From contig CAIWHP010000057.1 in the NCBI GenBank assembly GCA_903912445.1, positions 1 to 43,863 of the forward strand: a stretch of 43,863 nt of DNA. Reading direction: 5' to 3'. Position 1 is the first letter of the stretch. Each line of letters starts with the position of its first letter. This stretch comes from an uncultured Lentisphaerota bacterium (lineage in GTDB: Bacteria; Verrucomicrobiota; Kiritimatiellia; CAIQIC01). The position numbers and the translations under genes were made by a program. Shown in pieces: positions 25,777 to 33,749 of the stretch. The notes under the pieces were generated by a model that made no database searches, was not told the DNA's origin, and was given only the letters and a program-made list of their open reading frames with translations.

Positions 25777-27117
25777 ATGAATATCCTAGACATGCTGACC
25801 AAGAAACTGCGCGCCCGGGAAACCCCCAGCACTCCGCCAGCACCGCTTCCTGCCAGTACGCCTGCGGCGCCATCGCCAGCACCCTCCAGCCCGCCCAAGA
25901 CCGTGGCGGAACCCTCCAATTTGACCATGGAGCAGGCGCTGTCGATGTTCAAGCGGGTCCAGGAGATCTTGGGCGAGGATCAGGATACCGTGCTGGTCCT
26001 GCCGTGCAAAGCGCTTCTGCAACAGCTGCCCGCCCATCTGCGCGGCCCGGCGTGGAACGCGCAAGCCTTCCCGGACGCAAAGCTGGATGTCCCGCGCGAT
26101 GCTGTGCTGGCACAACTGAAAAAAGGGCAGATCCAATTTCTGTTGCGCGATTTCCTGCCGGTCTTGCCCCCCGACTGGGTCAAAGCCGAGCCGACGGCCC
26201 TCGTCAACCTTGACCTCGCCATGGTGGTCGAGGCCATTCCGCTCCAGTGGTTCAAGGCGGCCCTCCCCGCGGCGCATGCGGCCGATGGCGTCAAACATAT
26301 CCCCGACTATTTCAAGCCGGCGACACCCGTAGCACGCCCGTCAGCCCCGCCCGCCCCCGTGGCGACCGAACCGGCGGCGGTCGAACCGGCGGTGGCAGCC
26401 GCCGCCCAGCCCCCGCCGCCTCCCCCACCCGTCGCCCCGCCGCGCGTCCTGCGCCCCGGTGAATGGAACGGGGTGGAAATCGGACCCGATGCCGGCGCCC
26501 ATGTGGTAGACATCAACCACACTGACCTCAAAGGCTTGCTGACCCTGCCGGGCATCGGCCGGCTGCGTGCCGAGGCCATCCTCAAGTACCGGCAGGAACA
26601 CGAACGCTTCCAGTCCATCTTTGAGCTGGCCGAAGTCCCCGGCGTCGGCCGCAAACTATTCAAACAGATCACGGGGCTCACGATGCGGCGCCGTGACCGG
26701 CATGAGGTGCTCTGCGCCCTGTTGGGGCTGGAAAAGACGGCCCGTCCCACCTTGGCACAGCTCGCCGGACAGCTCTGCGCGCAAACCCCTGTCACCGGCA
26801 GCGTATTCAGCAACCGCGACGGCATGCCCCTGGCGAGCGCCGGACTGACCGAGGCCGAGGCGGCCTCCTACGCCGCCATCGTGCCGCAGCTTTTCCGACG
26901 GGCGCGCCGCTACCTCAAGACACTCGATCCGCAACCGCTGCATACGCTCGTGCTGCCGGTCGGCGAAAAACCGGTCGTGCTCATGCAGGCCCGCGAGTTC
27001 TTTCTGATCCTGGCCCTCGCGCCCGGCGCCGCCTTGGACCCGCTGTTGCAGCGCATCGCCGGCCTGGCGCGCGAATTGGATTGGCTCCAGGGCCAACGCG
27101 CCATTGTCACGCCCTGA
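25777..27117 (+). CDS. Helix-hairpin-helix + Roadblock/LC7 fusion protein, divergent from mglA
   Basis: A 446-residue cytoplasmic protein. ATG 25777 follows GGAGG by five bases, which decides the start. Parts in order: a Pro/Ala-rich N-terminus (to about 45); a conserved-looking domain with AQLKKGQIQFLLRDFLPVLP and LVNLDLAMVVEAIPLQWF (about 50-180), of unknown function; a Pro-rich linker (180-225); a ComEA-like double helix-hairpin-helix (245-301; VDINHTDLKGLLTLPGIGR, FELAEVPGVGRKLFKQI); and a C-terminal Roadblock/LC7-like domain (about 338-435; GSVFSNRDGMPLASAG, PVVLMQAREFFLILAL). Roadblock proteins bind MglA-type GTPases, and HhH pairs usually bind DNA or act as protein-interaction modules. 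A TATGAT hexamer at 25750 may be its -10, but no good -35 was found. Confidence 0.8.
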   Translation: MNILDMLTKKLRARETPSTPPAPLPASTPAAPSPAPSSPPKTVAEPSNLTMEQALSMFKRVQEILGEDQDTVLVLPCKALLQQLPAHLRGPAWNAQAFPDAKLDVPRDAVLAQLKKGQIQFLLRDFLPVLPPDWVKAEPTALVNLDLAMVVEAIPLQWFKAALPAAHAADGVKHIPDYFKPATPVARPSAPPAPVATEPAAVEPAVAAAAQPPPPPPPVAPPRVLRPGEWNGVEIGPDAGAHVVDINHTDLKGLLTLPGIGRLRAEAILKYRQEHERFQSIFELAEVPGVGRKLFKQITGLTMRRRDRHEVLCALLGLEKTARPTLAQLAGQLCAQTPVTGSVFSNRDGMPLASAGLTEAEAASYAAIVPQLFRRARRYLKTLDPQPLHTLVLPVGEKPVVLMQAREFFLILALAPGAALDPLLQRIAGLARELDWLQGQRAIVTP

Positions 27118-27160
27118 CCGGTCTTCGCGCAGACAACACCACGGCCTAGCCGCGCCCTTT

Positions 27161-27202
27161 TGGCGCTGACCATCATGGGCGCAGCGCTCCATGGCAGCGC
27201 CA
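27161..27202 (+). terminator. 12-bp hairpin downstream of the HhH-Roadblock gene
   Basis: TGGCGCTG-A-CCAT (27161-27173) pairs with ATGG-CAGCGCCA (27191-27202) with one bulged A and a 17-base loop, 43 bases after the stop. There is no T-tract after it; a terminator or structured RNA end is plausible. Confidence 0.4.
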
Positions 27203-27524
27203 CGTTCGTTGCCACCCCCACCGGAAACTACGGACAAGCCTTGCGCCTGCACCGTTACAGGCGCGCGCCGCGCGGCCGGACAGCACGTCAATCGCACACC
27301 GTCTCCCTACATTTGGTTTGACAAAATTGACCGGCGATTTACCCTCCGCACCATGGATGGCTTGCGCTACCGCTCGTGTGGGGTTTCCAATCCATTCCCC
27401 GGAAAGAGCACGCCGCCTGTGACGTCAAAGGGCGGCCCGGAAAGAAATGATAGGCCGGCGCCATGCATGGCCAGCATGTGCAGGCGTCGGAGTGTAGCGG
27501 AATAAGCCAGAAAGGAGTCACCCC
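27203..27524. other. Intergenic stretch with no gene found
   Basis: About 320 bases of ordinary composition with only short random frames. A TTGACA hexamer occurs at 27318-27323 but no convincing -10 follows at the right distance. A loose inverted sequence (27384-27405) looks superficially like the palindrome family but does not fit it. The ribosome-binding site of the next small gene lies at its right end. Confidence 0.6.
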
Positions 27525-27644
27525 ATGGGCGACACAAAAGGTAAGAAGGAAAAGGCCAAGGATCAGAAACAGAAAGCAGCCAACCAGGCGAAGGCCGAGC
27601 AGCAGAAGAAGGCCAAGCAGTTCCCCCAAGCGACCCGTACCTAG
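27525..27644 (+). CDS. 39-residue lysine-rich small protein
   Basis: ATG 27525 follows a strong AAGGAG site by eight bases, and TAG lies at 27642-27644. The product begins MGDTKGKKEKAKDQKQKAA and ends KQFPQATRT. It is almost all Lys, Ala, Gln and Glu, predicted to form one highly basic helix; it has no Cys, no signal and no membrane segment. A strong hairpin follows 25 bases later, giving a complete single-gene unit. Similar short Lys/Gln/Ala proteins occur in other bacteria as far as I recall, but I know no function. Nucleic-acid binding or ribosome association is only a guess from charge. Confidence 0.7.
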   Translation: MGDTKGKKEKAKDQKQKAANQAKAEQQKKAKQFPQATRT

Positions 27645-27669
27645 GGTCGCTGAAGTGGCCGCACGGCAT

Positions 27670-27699
27670 CCAGCGGGGCGCGCGGACGCGCCCCGCTGG
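27670..27699 (+). terminator. Strong 13-bp GC-rich hairpin after the small Lys-rich gene
   Basis: CCAGCGGGGCGCG (27670-27682) pairs perfectly with CGCGCCCCGCTGG (27687-27699) around the loop CGGA. There is no T-run. Position just after the small gene supports a terminator. Confidence 0.65.
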
Positions 27700-27740
27700 G
27701 CCGTGTCCGCAGCACTTGTCGAGACGAAGAGGGCACCCGT

Positions 27741-28499
27741 ATGATGAGAATATGGCTGGCGCTGCTCTTGGTCGTTTGTGCGTCGGGCAGCGCCGCGCAG
27801 GCCGCGGGCACCACCCCCCTTCAGCTGTCGATCTGGAGCCCCGTGCAGGCGTTCCCCCGCGACTGGGACGTCATCGGTCTCAGATGTGGCGGCATCTATT
27901 CGCAGAACCGGCATGTCTACGGCTTGGACCTTGGGCTCTTCAATAGAGCGACGGCATCCAGCGGCGGCCTGCAGGTGGGTGCGGGCACGGTGGTGTCCGG
28001 CATGGATTTTGGGTTTGTCGTTTTCGAGTCCGCCACAGCTCCGCTTTTGGATCTGGATGTCGTGGGCAAGCACCTGCGCGCCGACACCTGTGCGCACTAT
28101 ACGGGCTTGCAGCTCAGCCTCCTTTTCAACCATGCGGACAGCCTGCGGGGGCTACAGTGCGGGGGGCTGGGCAATCGCGCCGTCCTGTTGGCGGGGTTTG
28201 AGCTTTCGCTTGGCGGCAACGAATGCTTCCATGGCAGCGGTTGGCAGCTGGGGCTGATGAATGAGGCGCGGAGCGTTTTCAACGGCGTGCAGAGCGGGGG
28301 TGTAAATTCCTGCGGCGGAGACCTGCGTGGGATTCAAATCGGCGGGGCCAACCTATGCGACGGAGAAATGCGCGGCCTGCAGATTGGGCTCATAAACTTT
28401 GCCTATGCGGACAGGATGACCGGAGTGCAGATCGGGCTGCTGAATTTTATCTGGGGCAGTCCTGTTGCCTTTCTGCCGGTGATCAACGCGCATTTCTGA
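27741..28499 (+). CDS. LA_2272-type surface repeat protein
   Basis: A 252-residue exported protein with a signal peptide (MMRIWLALLLVVCASGSAAQ). The mature part begins with TPLQLSIWSPVQAFPRDWDVIGLR, then carries many short repeats of the form G-(L/I/V)-Q-(I/V/L)-G-x-x-N, e.g. GLQVGAG, GWQLGLMNEA, GIQIGGAN, GLQIGLINFA, GVQIGLLNF. The opening and repeats match the LA_2272 surface-repeat family known from Leptospira and many Bacteroidota and Verrucomicrobiota. The repeats likely stack as a beta solenoid or barrel at the cell surface. No function is established. GAGG lies upstream of the tandem ATGs. Confidence 0.75.
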   Translation: MMRIWLALLLVVCASGSAAQAAGTTPLQLSIWSPVQAFPRDWDVIGLRCGGIYSQNRHVYGLDLGLFNRATASSGGLQVGAGTVVSGMDFGFVVFESATAPLLDLDVVGKHLRADTCAHYTGLQLSLLFNHADSLRGLQCGGLGNRAVLLAGFELSLGGNECFHGSGWQLGLMNEARSVFNGVQSGGVNSCGGDLRGIQIGGANLCDGEMRGLQIGLINFAYADRMTGVQIGLLNFIWGSPVAFLPVINAHF

Positions 28500-28617
28500 C
28501 CACAACGAAAGGGCCAAGCCATACACTGCGCCAAAGCCAAATATCCAAGGGCCCAGCTCACACAGCCAATCACGAGCAAGGTACAGTCCGGGCAATCCGC
28601 CGCCTCTCTTCTTCGCA

Positions 28618-28646
28618 TTGATTTATCCCCGCCCGACTGCTATACG
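28618..28646 (+). promoter_or_regulatory. Sigma-70-type promoter of aqpZ
   Basis: TTGATT (28618-28623), a 17-base spacer, then TATACG (28641-28646); each hexamer matches four of six consensus positions. The predicted start near 28653 leaves about 29 bases before the ATG, including AAGGAG. Confidence 0.5.
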
Positions 28647-28681
28647 CGGCATGTGCTTTTGGGGAACAAGGAGCGGGACAA

Positions 28682-29392
28682 ATGAAACAGTTTGTTGCGG
28701 AGTTCTTCGGGACGTTTTGGTTGGTGCTGGGCGGCTGCGGCAGCGCCGTGCTGGCAGCGGCTTTCCCGAACGTCGGGATCGGGTTGCTGGGGGTCGCCCT
28801 CGCATTCGGACTGACCGTCTTGACCATGGCCTATGCCCTCGGTCACATCTCGGGCTGCCATCTCAACCCGGCGGTCTCCCTTGGACTATGGGTCGGGGGC
28901 CGTTTTCCGGCAAGCAAATTGCCCTCCTATATCGCAGCCCAGGTGCTCGGCGGCATTGCCGCTGGCGGGGTTCTCTATCTTATCGCCAGTGGCAAGACGG
29001 GCTTTGATCTGTCCGCTGGCTTCGCCGCCAACGGCTATGGCAAACATTCGCCCGGCGGGTACACGTTGCTGGCCGGGCTCGTGACCGAGATCGTCATGAC
29101 CATGATGTTCCTGCTCATCATCCTCGGCGCCACCGACAAGCGCGCTCCGCAAGGCTTTGCCCCGATTGCGATCGGCTTGGGCCTGACCTTGATACATTTA
29201 ATCAGCATTCCTGTCACCAACACCTCCGTCAACCCCGCCCGCAGCACGGCCGTCGCGCTGTTCGTCGGCGACTGGGCCCTCGCTCAACTGTGGCTTTTCT
29301 GGGTGGCTCCGCTCGTCGGAGCGGTGTTGGGCGCGCTGGTGTATCGCTTTCTTGGCCAGCCCGACAAATCGAGCAGCCCAACAACCGGGTGA
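28682..29392 (+). CDS. aqpZ: Aquaporin Z family water channel
   Basis: A 236-residue, six-helix channel of normal length. Both NPA boxes are intact ([14 protein letters not shown] and [13 protein letters not shown]). The second half has [19 protein letters not shown], with the His and Arg of the narrow aromatic/arginine filter, which fits a water-selective AqpZ rather than a glycerol facilitator. It helps the cell respond to osmotic change. The start is supported by AAGGAG eight bases upstream, and a promoter candidate lies about 35 bases before the ATG. It appears to be a single-gene unit. Confidence 0.93.
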   Translation: MKQFVAEFFGTFWLVLGGCGSAVLAAAFPNVGIGLLGVALAFGLTVLTMAYALGHISGCHLNPAVSLGLWVGGRFPASKLPSYIAAQVLGGIAAGGVLYLIASGKTGFDLSAGFAANGYGKHSPGGYTLLAGLVTEIVMTMMFLLIILGATDKRAPQGFAPIAIGLGLTLIHLISIPVTNTSVNPARSTAVALFVGDWALAQLWLFWVAPLVGAVLGALVYRFLGQPDKSSSPTTG

Positions 29393-29507
29393 TACAGGCC
29401 ACCCGTCCACCGTGCGGTGAGGCACGCCGCGCCCGGATCTCGTGCGTGATTTGCCACCAGACCACCCGTAGCTACAGGAGCCGACCTGCTGCTGAGGTTC
29501 GCGCCCC

Positions 29508-32500
29508 TTATTTCCCGCCGGCCGCGGTGACGCCGCCGAGCAAGACGCGGCGCGTGGCAATGTCGGGATAGTTGGCGGCAAGCGAGCGGCAGGCGGCGTC
29601 GCTGGCTTCGTCGCCCAGGCGCGTGAGCGCAACTGCGGCGGCGTAACGGGTGTCGGGCGCGTTGCGCAGGTCGCCTACCACCTTCAGCAGCGCCGGCGCG
29701 GCACGGCGGTCGCCAAGGCGGCCGAGCGCCCACGCCACCTCCGCGCGCCAGCAGGGCGTCAGCTCGTTGTGCAGGAACAGCACGCCCGGCCCGAGCGGAT
29801 CGGGCACGCCGTCGGCGGCTTCCGGCGGCGACTGCGCCAGCGCGGCGACCAGAAAAGCAGCCGACGAGGCATCGCCCAGTTGGCCGAGTGTGCGCGCGAC
29901 AAAGAAACAAACCCAGTTTTTGATCGGCAGCACCTGCACTACCGGAATGCCGTGATCGAAGACGCGCGCGATGCTGTTGGTCTGCGCCTGATAGCGCGCG
30001 AATACCTCGCGCAGCCGCGGCGTGCACGCCTTGTCGCGGCAGGCGAGCGAGAGGATTTGTGCCGCGCGGATTTCCGGCCCCGGTTTGCCACCCCACGCAC
30101 CGTGTGTCTTGGCGATGGCGGCGGCCATGGCGGTGTCCGGCACGGCGTTCGTCATGCCGAGTGTTGCGAGGCAGGTGGTCGCCACGGTCGCAGCCGGGTC
30201 GTTGCGGCGGATGACGCGGCCGATGATCGTCTCGTAATCGTCATTGCCTGGCATCAACGCGCGGTCGAAATCGGTCGGCACCGACTCGATCAGCTTCGGG
30301 ATCAGCGCCGCAGCCTTCGTCGAGCCACGCGCGTCGAGCGCCTCGGCGATGAAGTAATGGATGGGTGAAGAGTGGCAGGCCATCAGCGCGCCATGGTCTC
30401 CGTACCAGTGCGTATAGGTGGGATAGTCGCCGAGTGCGGCGAAGGCGCCGATGAGTGCAGCCTCTGCCTCCGGTGTGGGGATCATACCCAGTGCCTCGGC
30501 GGCGGCCTCGGCGAGGAACAGGTTGCCGGTGGCCGGCTGGCCATGCCGTTTCAGGATATCGGCCAGCAGCGGCACAGCCGCGGCGTCGCGCAGATAACCT
30601 AGGGCGCGGATAACGGCTTGTGGTGTGCGCGGATTGACCGCATCCAGCGAGTTGAACCGCGTGCCATCGCCTTGATGCGTCTTGCGCCACTCGGGCAGTA
30701 CGTTGTGAGTATCGGCGCGCGTCACACAGGCGCGCAGCGCCACGCGCGCCGCCACGCCGCCGGTATGCCCGAGCGCAACCGCCGCACGCCGCACCACATC
30801 GCGGTTGTCGCTGCCCAGCCGCGCCACCAATTCCCGCTCGATGTTGTCCCACCCATTCGTCTGGAACCAGACGCGCCAAGCCATGACACCTCTGACTTCG
30901 AGGTATGCACCGGTCTGGCCCGAGGCAGAAGATGCGAAGTTCGCTGGGGGGGCATGACCGGTCAGATTTTCCAGCGCGATGCCCACGGCACCGACGACGA
31001 GCGGGTCGGCATCGTCCAGCGCGGCGAGCAGCGGCGGCACGGAGTCACGTGTGCCGCAGGCGGCGAGCGCGAACGCTGCGGCGAGGCGCAACTCACGCGC
31101 AGGCTGTTTCAGGCACTCTGCCAAGGCCGGGGCGGCGGATTGATCTCGGAAGATCGCAAGCCGTTGCGCGGCGGTGATCTTCCCGGCGGCGCTCCCGCTG
31201 CGCAATGTGGCGATCAGCGCGGCAACCTCCTGCGCGCCGGTCGCGAGCGGATCGGCAAGCTCGCCGTGGCGGTTCAGGCTGGCGGCTTCGCGGTAGCGGT
31301 CGAACTGCAGTTCCATCAGCCCGGTGACGGCGGCATTGTTCCCGCGGAAGCGGTGCGAGGCGACGGTCTCGGTAAGTTTCAGAGGAGGCGTCTTCATCGC
31401 CTGCATCGGCGCGGGCGCGGTCGGCGGCGTGACCTGGCGCGGTTGGTGGCAGCCCACGCAGCCGCGCTTCTCGCCGGGCCGCACAAAAATCCACGACATC
31501 TCGTTCAGCTCGGAGCGGCCCTCGGCATCCACGGCTTGGAACGCGATGGCGGTATCCGCTGGCACTTCGATGGCGAAAGAGCCATCGGGCGCGAGCGGCA
31601 CGGTGCCGAGCTCGGCGACATCGCTGCCGGCGTGGACGATGTAGGAGTGCGACGAGCGCAGCGTGAGGCCGCTGCCCGCGAGCACGCGGATGGCGCGGAT
31701 GTGCGGCCAGCCAGCGGTGGTGTTCTTGGTAAAACGCGCGTTCTGGCAGAACAGGATGCCGGTGGGGCGGGACTCCTCGGCTTTGCGTGCGTCCACTTTC
31801 GACGGCAGCAACGGCGGACGCGGGCGCGCGCCGAGGAAGACCGGCGAATGCAGCGGCGCATCCGGTGCATCGAACAGCACCGTCACGCGGTCGTGGCCGG
31901 CACGCGGATCCACGATGCCGATCTTCTCGTAGCTGAACGACTGCATGGTGCGCTGCTTTTTCTTCACGGTCTTCAGGTAGGAGGAAACGCGCGCGGTGGT
32001 GCAGAGCAGGCGACCATCAGGCAGGGCGGCCACATCGCCCGCGGCGACGCGCACGTGCTGGAGGTTGGCCGCCGCCGCACCAGGCCGGCCGATCGCGATG
32101 TCGCTGCCGGTGAGAAAGGCGACGCGGCCATCCGGCATGGGCGCGGGGCTGCCGCAGTTGAACGCGCGCAGGCGGCCGCCGTATTCCGGGCCGTTGTCCA
32201 AGGCGAACTCGGTATACCCCTCGGTGCCGTCGGGATGAATCGCGTGCAGCATGGTCTCGACCTTGCCGCGGTCGAAGAAGTTGTCGGAGCGGATGAAGAG
32301 GATGCGGCCATCGGCGAGCACCTCGGGCTCGTTATCGAAGATGAACGTGTGCGTCAGCGGGCGGAGGTCGCGACCCTCGGCAGTCATCGTGAACAGCGCG
32401 CGCGACGGCGGGTTGTGATATTCCTCGAACGTGCCGATGCGCGTCGAGGTGAACACGATGCGGCCATCGGCCAGTTCGGCGGGGTCGATGTCGTGGAACG

Positions 32501-33488
32501 GCCCGTCGGTCAGCCGCTGCACGTGCGAGCCATCGCTGCGCACGCGGTAGATGTGGAAGAAGCCCTCGCCCTCGCGCGCCATCGAGACGTAGAGCCAGCG
32601 GCCATCGAACGAGACGGAGGGCGAGCCGAGCGCGCCCTTGCCGGCATCGAGCAGCACCTGCGGTTTGACGCCCGGCTGCGCGGGCCGCAGCACCATCAGC
32701 TTGTGGCCCACCTTCATCGGCGCGGGCAGGTCGTGCTCCGGGAACGCGCGCGAGTCGCGCGGGTTGAAGATCGTGACGCCGAGACTGTCCTGGCTCGTGC
32801 CCGTGCCGCCGTGCGGGCGGTAGAGGCTGCAATCCTCGGCGACGAACGCGACCGCCTCCGGCCAGACGAAGTCCTTGGCGGCCGCGACCTCCGTCGCGCC
32901 GGAGCTTTCCGCGGGCGCGGGTTTTGCGGCGGCGGCGAGCCGGCTCCACGGCCCCATGCCGAGCGGGCCGAGCACGCGGGCATGGCCCCACGTAGCGTCG
33001 TCGAACGGCGCCTGCTGCCAGTTCAGGTCGGCCGTGTCGTTCGCGCGCCACGTGCCGTCGCTGACGATATCCAGCTTGCTGCCATCGGCGAGCAGGATCG
33101 AGAGCTTGGCGATCAGACCGGCCGCGCCAGGGACGGTGTTGACCGCCTCGATGGCCACCATGTTGCGGCCCGCCGTGAGCAGGCTGGCTACCTCATAGTG
33201 CAGCGGCGTGGCCCACGCGTTGGGATTGCTGCTCTCGCCGACTTCCTTGCCGTTGATGGAAAGGACGAAGAGATTGTCGGCGGTGAGCGCGATGTTCGCC
33301 GCCTTGACGACGGCCTTCGCCGGCAGCGTGAAAGCGGCGCGAAAATAAACCGAGCCCTCGGGGAACTTGGACACGGTCAGTTTCGGGTCGGTGGTGAACC
33401 AGACCCATTGCGCGCCCTCGAGATCGGCGGCGCGCGCGCCGCAGCAGAGCGCGCCGAGCAGCCCCAGCAATAGGATGTTCCTTATCAT
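29508..33488 (-). CDS. Giant secreted protein: sugar-binding-like domain, beta-propeller, CXXCH heme site and HEAT repeats
   Basis: A 1326-residue protein from ATG 33488 with signal peptide (MIRNILLLGLLGALCCGARA). Parts: a beta-sandwich like the N-domain of alpha-L-rhamnosidases (about 20-150; VYFRAAFTLPAKAVVKAANI, DNLFVLSINGKEVGES). A long TolB/WD40-like propeller follows (about 230-650; SPSVSFDGRWLYVSM, IDPAELADGRIVFTS), resembling the middle domain of hydrazine synthase alpha-type proteins. Then a single c-type heme motif CVGCH (677-681). The last third is HEAT/PBS-lyase-like repeats (AAALALGH-type, e.g. RRAAVALGHTGGVAARVAL, AWALGRLGDRRAAPALLK). Such composite cytochromes are common in Planctomycetes and Verrucomicrobia, often beside glycan genes, with unknown function. 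Palindrome locus B lies just upstream. Confidence 0.75.
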   Translation of the reverse strand: MIRNILLLGLLGALCCGARAADLEGAQWVWFTTDPKLTVSKFPEGSVYFRAAFTLPAKAVVKAANIALTADNLFVLSINGKEVGESSNPNAWATPLHYEVASLLTAGRNMVAIEAVNTVPGAAGLIAKLSILLADGSKLDIVSDGTWRANDTADLNWQQAPFDDATWGHARVLGPLGMGPWSRLAAAAKPAPAESSGATEVAAAKDFVWPEAVAFVAEDCSLYRPHGGTGTSQDSLGVTIFNPRDSRAFPEHDLPAPMKVGHKLMVLRPAQPGVKPQVLLDAGKGALGSPSVSFDGRWLYVSMAREGEGFFHIYRVRSDGSHVQRLTDGPFHDIDPAELADGRIVFTSTRIGTFEEYHNPPSRALFTMTAEGRDLRPLTHTFIFDNEPEVLADGRILFIRSDNFFDRGKVETMLHAIHPDGTEGYTEFALDNGPEYGGRLRAFNCGSPAPMPDGRVAFLTGSDIAIGRPGAAAANLQHVRVAAGDVAALPDGRLLCTTARVSSYLKTVKKKQRTMQSFSYEKIGIVDPRAGHDRVTVLFDAPDAPLHSPVFLGARPRPPLLPSKVDARKAEESRPTGILFCQNARFTKNTTAGWPHIRAIRVLAGSGLTLRSSHSYIVHAGSDVAELGTVPLAPDGSFAIEVPADTAIAFQAVDAEGRSELNEMSWIFVRPGEKRGCVGCHQPRQVTPPTAPAPMQAMKTPPLKLTETVASHRFRGNNAAVTGLMELQFDRYREAASLNRHGELADPLATGAQEVAALIATLRSGSAAGKITAAQRLAIFRDQSAAPALAECLKQPARELRLAAAFALAACGTRDSVPPLLAALDDADPLVVGAVGIALENLTGHAPPANFASSASGQTGAYLEVRGVMAWRVWFQTNGWDNIERELVARLGSDNRDVVRRAAVALGHTGGVAARVALRACVTRADTHNVLPEWRKTHQGDGTRFNSLDAVNPRTPQAVIRALGYLRDAAAVPLLADILKRHGQPATGNLFLAEAAAEALGMIPTPEAEAALIGAFAALGDYPTYTHWYGDHGALMACHSSPIHYFIAEALDARGSTKAAALIPKLIESVPTDFDRALMPGNDDYETIIGRVIRRNDPAATVATTCLATLGMTNAVPDTAMAAAIAKTHGAWGGKPGPEIRAAQILSLACRDKACTPRLREVFARYQAQTNSIARVFDHGIPVVQVLPIKNWVCFFVARTLGQLGDASSAAFLVAALAQSPPEAADGVPDPLGPGVLFLHNELTPCWRAEVAWALGRLGDRRAAPALLKVVGDLRNAPDTRYAAAVALTRLGDEASDAACRSLAANYPDIATRRVLLGGVTAAGGK

Positions 33489-33508
33489 CGCCAAAGTGCC
33501 GCACAGTC

Positions 33509-33557
33509 TTTCCAAGCCGTGGAAAAGTGCAAGCCTGATCTTCCGGGGCCAGGGAAA
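33509..33557. repeat. Palindrome pair, locus B, between divergent genes
   Basis: TTTCCAAGCCGTGGAAA (33509-33525) and a degenerate partner TTCCGGGGCCAGGGAAA (33541-33557). Centres are about 32 bases apart. The pair sits 21 bases upstream of the ATG of the giant HEAT protein, inside the region between it and the divergent transporter gene. Confidence 0.8.
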
Positions 33558-33749
33558 TAGTCGTTGCGCCTATCGCCCGACGGGAACGGCTCCCAGGTGG
33601 TGCACGCCGCATACTCCGCCGATAACCTTGCCGCGGGCACCGTTTCGGGAGCGCCGGTGCTTTGACGCTTTCTTCGTCTTGCATCGCCGTGGGCAGAAGC
33701 CTAGGGTGCGTTGTGGCGTGGCCCGGGGCCGCGCAGAAAGGGGCGGATT

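Noticed and set aside
27318-27346. TTGACA at 27318 as a promoter for the small Lys-rich gene
   Set aside because: No acceptable -10 hexamer occurs 16-18 bases downstream, and the gene start is about 200 bases away.
27384-27405. Possible further palindrome copy TTTCCAATCCATTCCCCGGAAA
   Set aside because: The arms pair poorly, the centre is too long, and there is no partner 31-32 bases away.
30618-33473. A 951-residue plus-strand frame opposite the HEAT protein
   Set aside because: Shadow of the minus-strand gene, which has signal peptide, heme motif and repeats.
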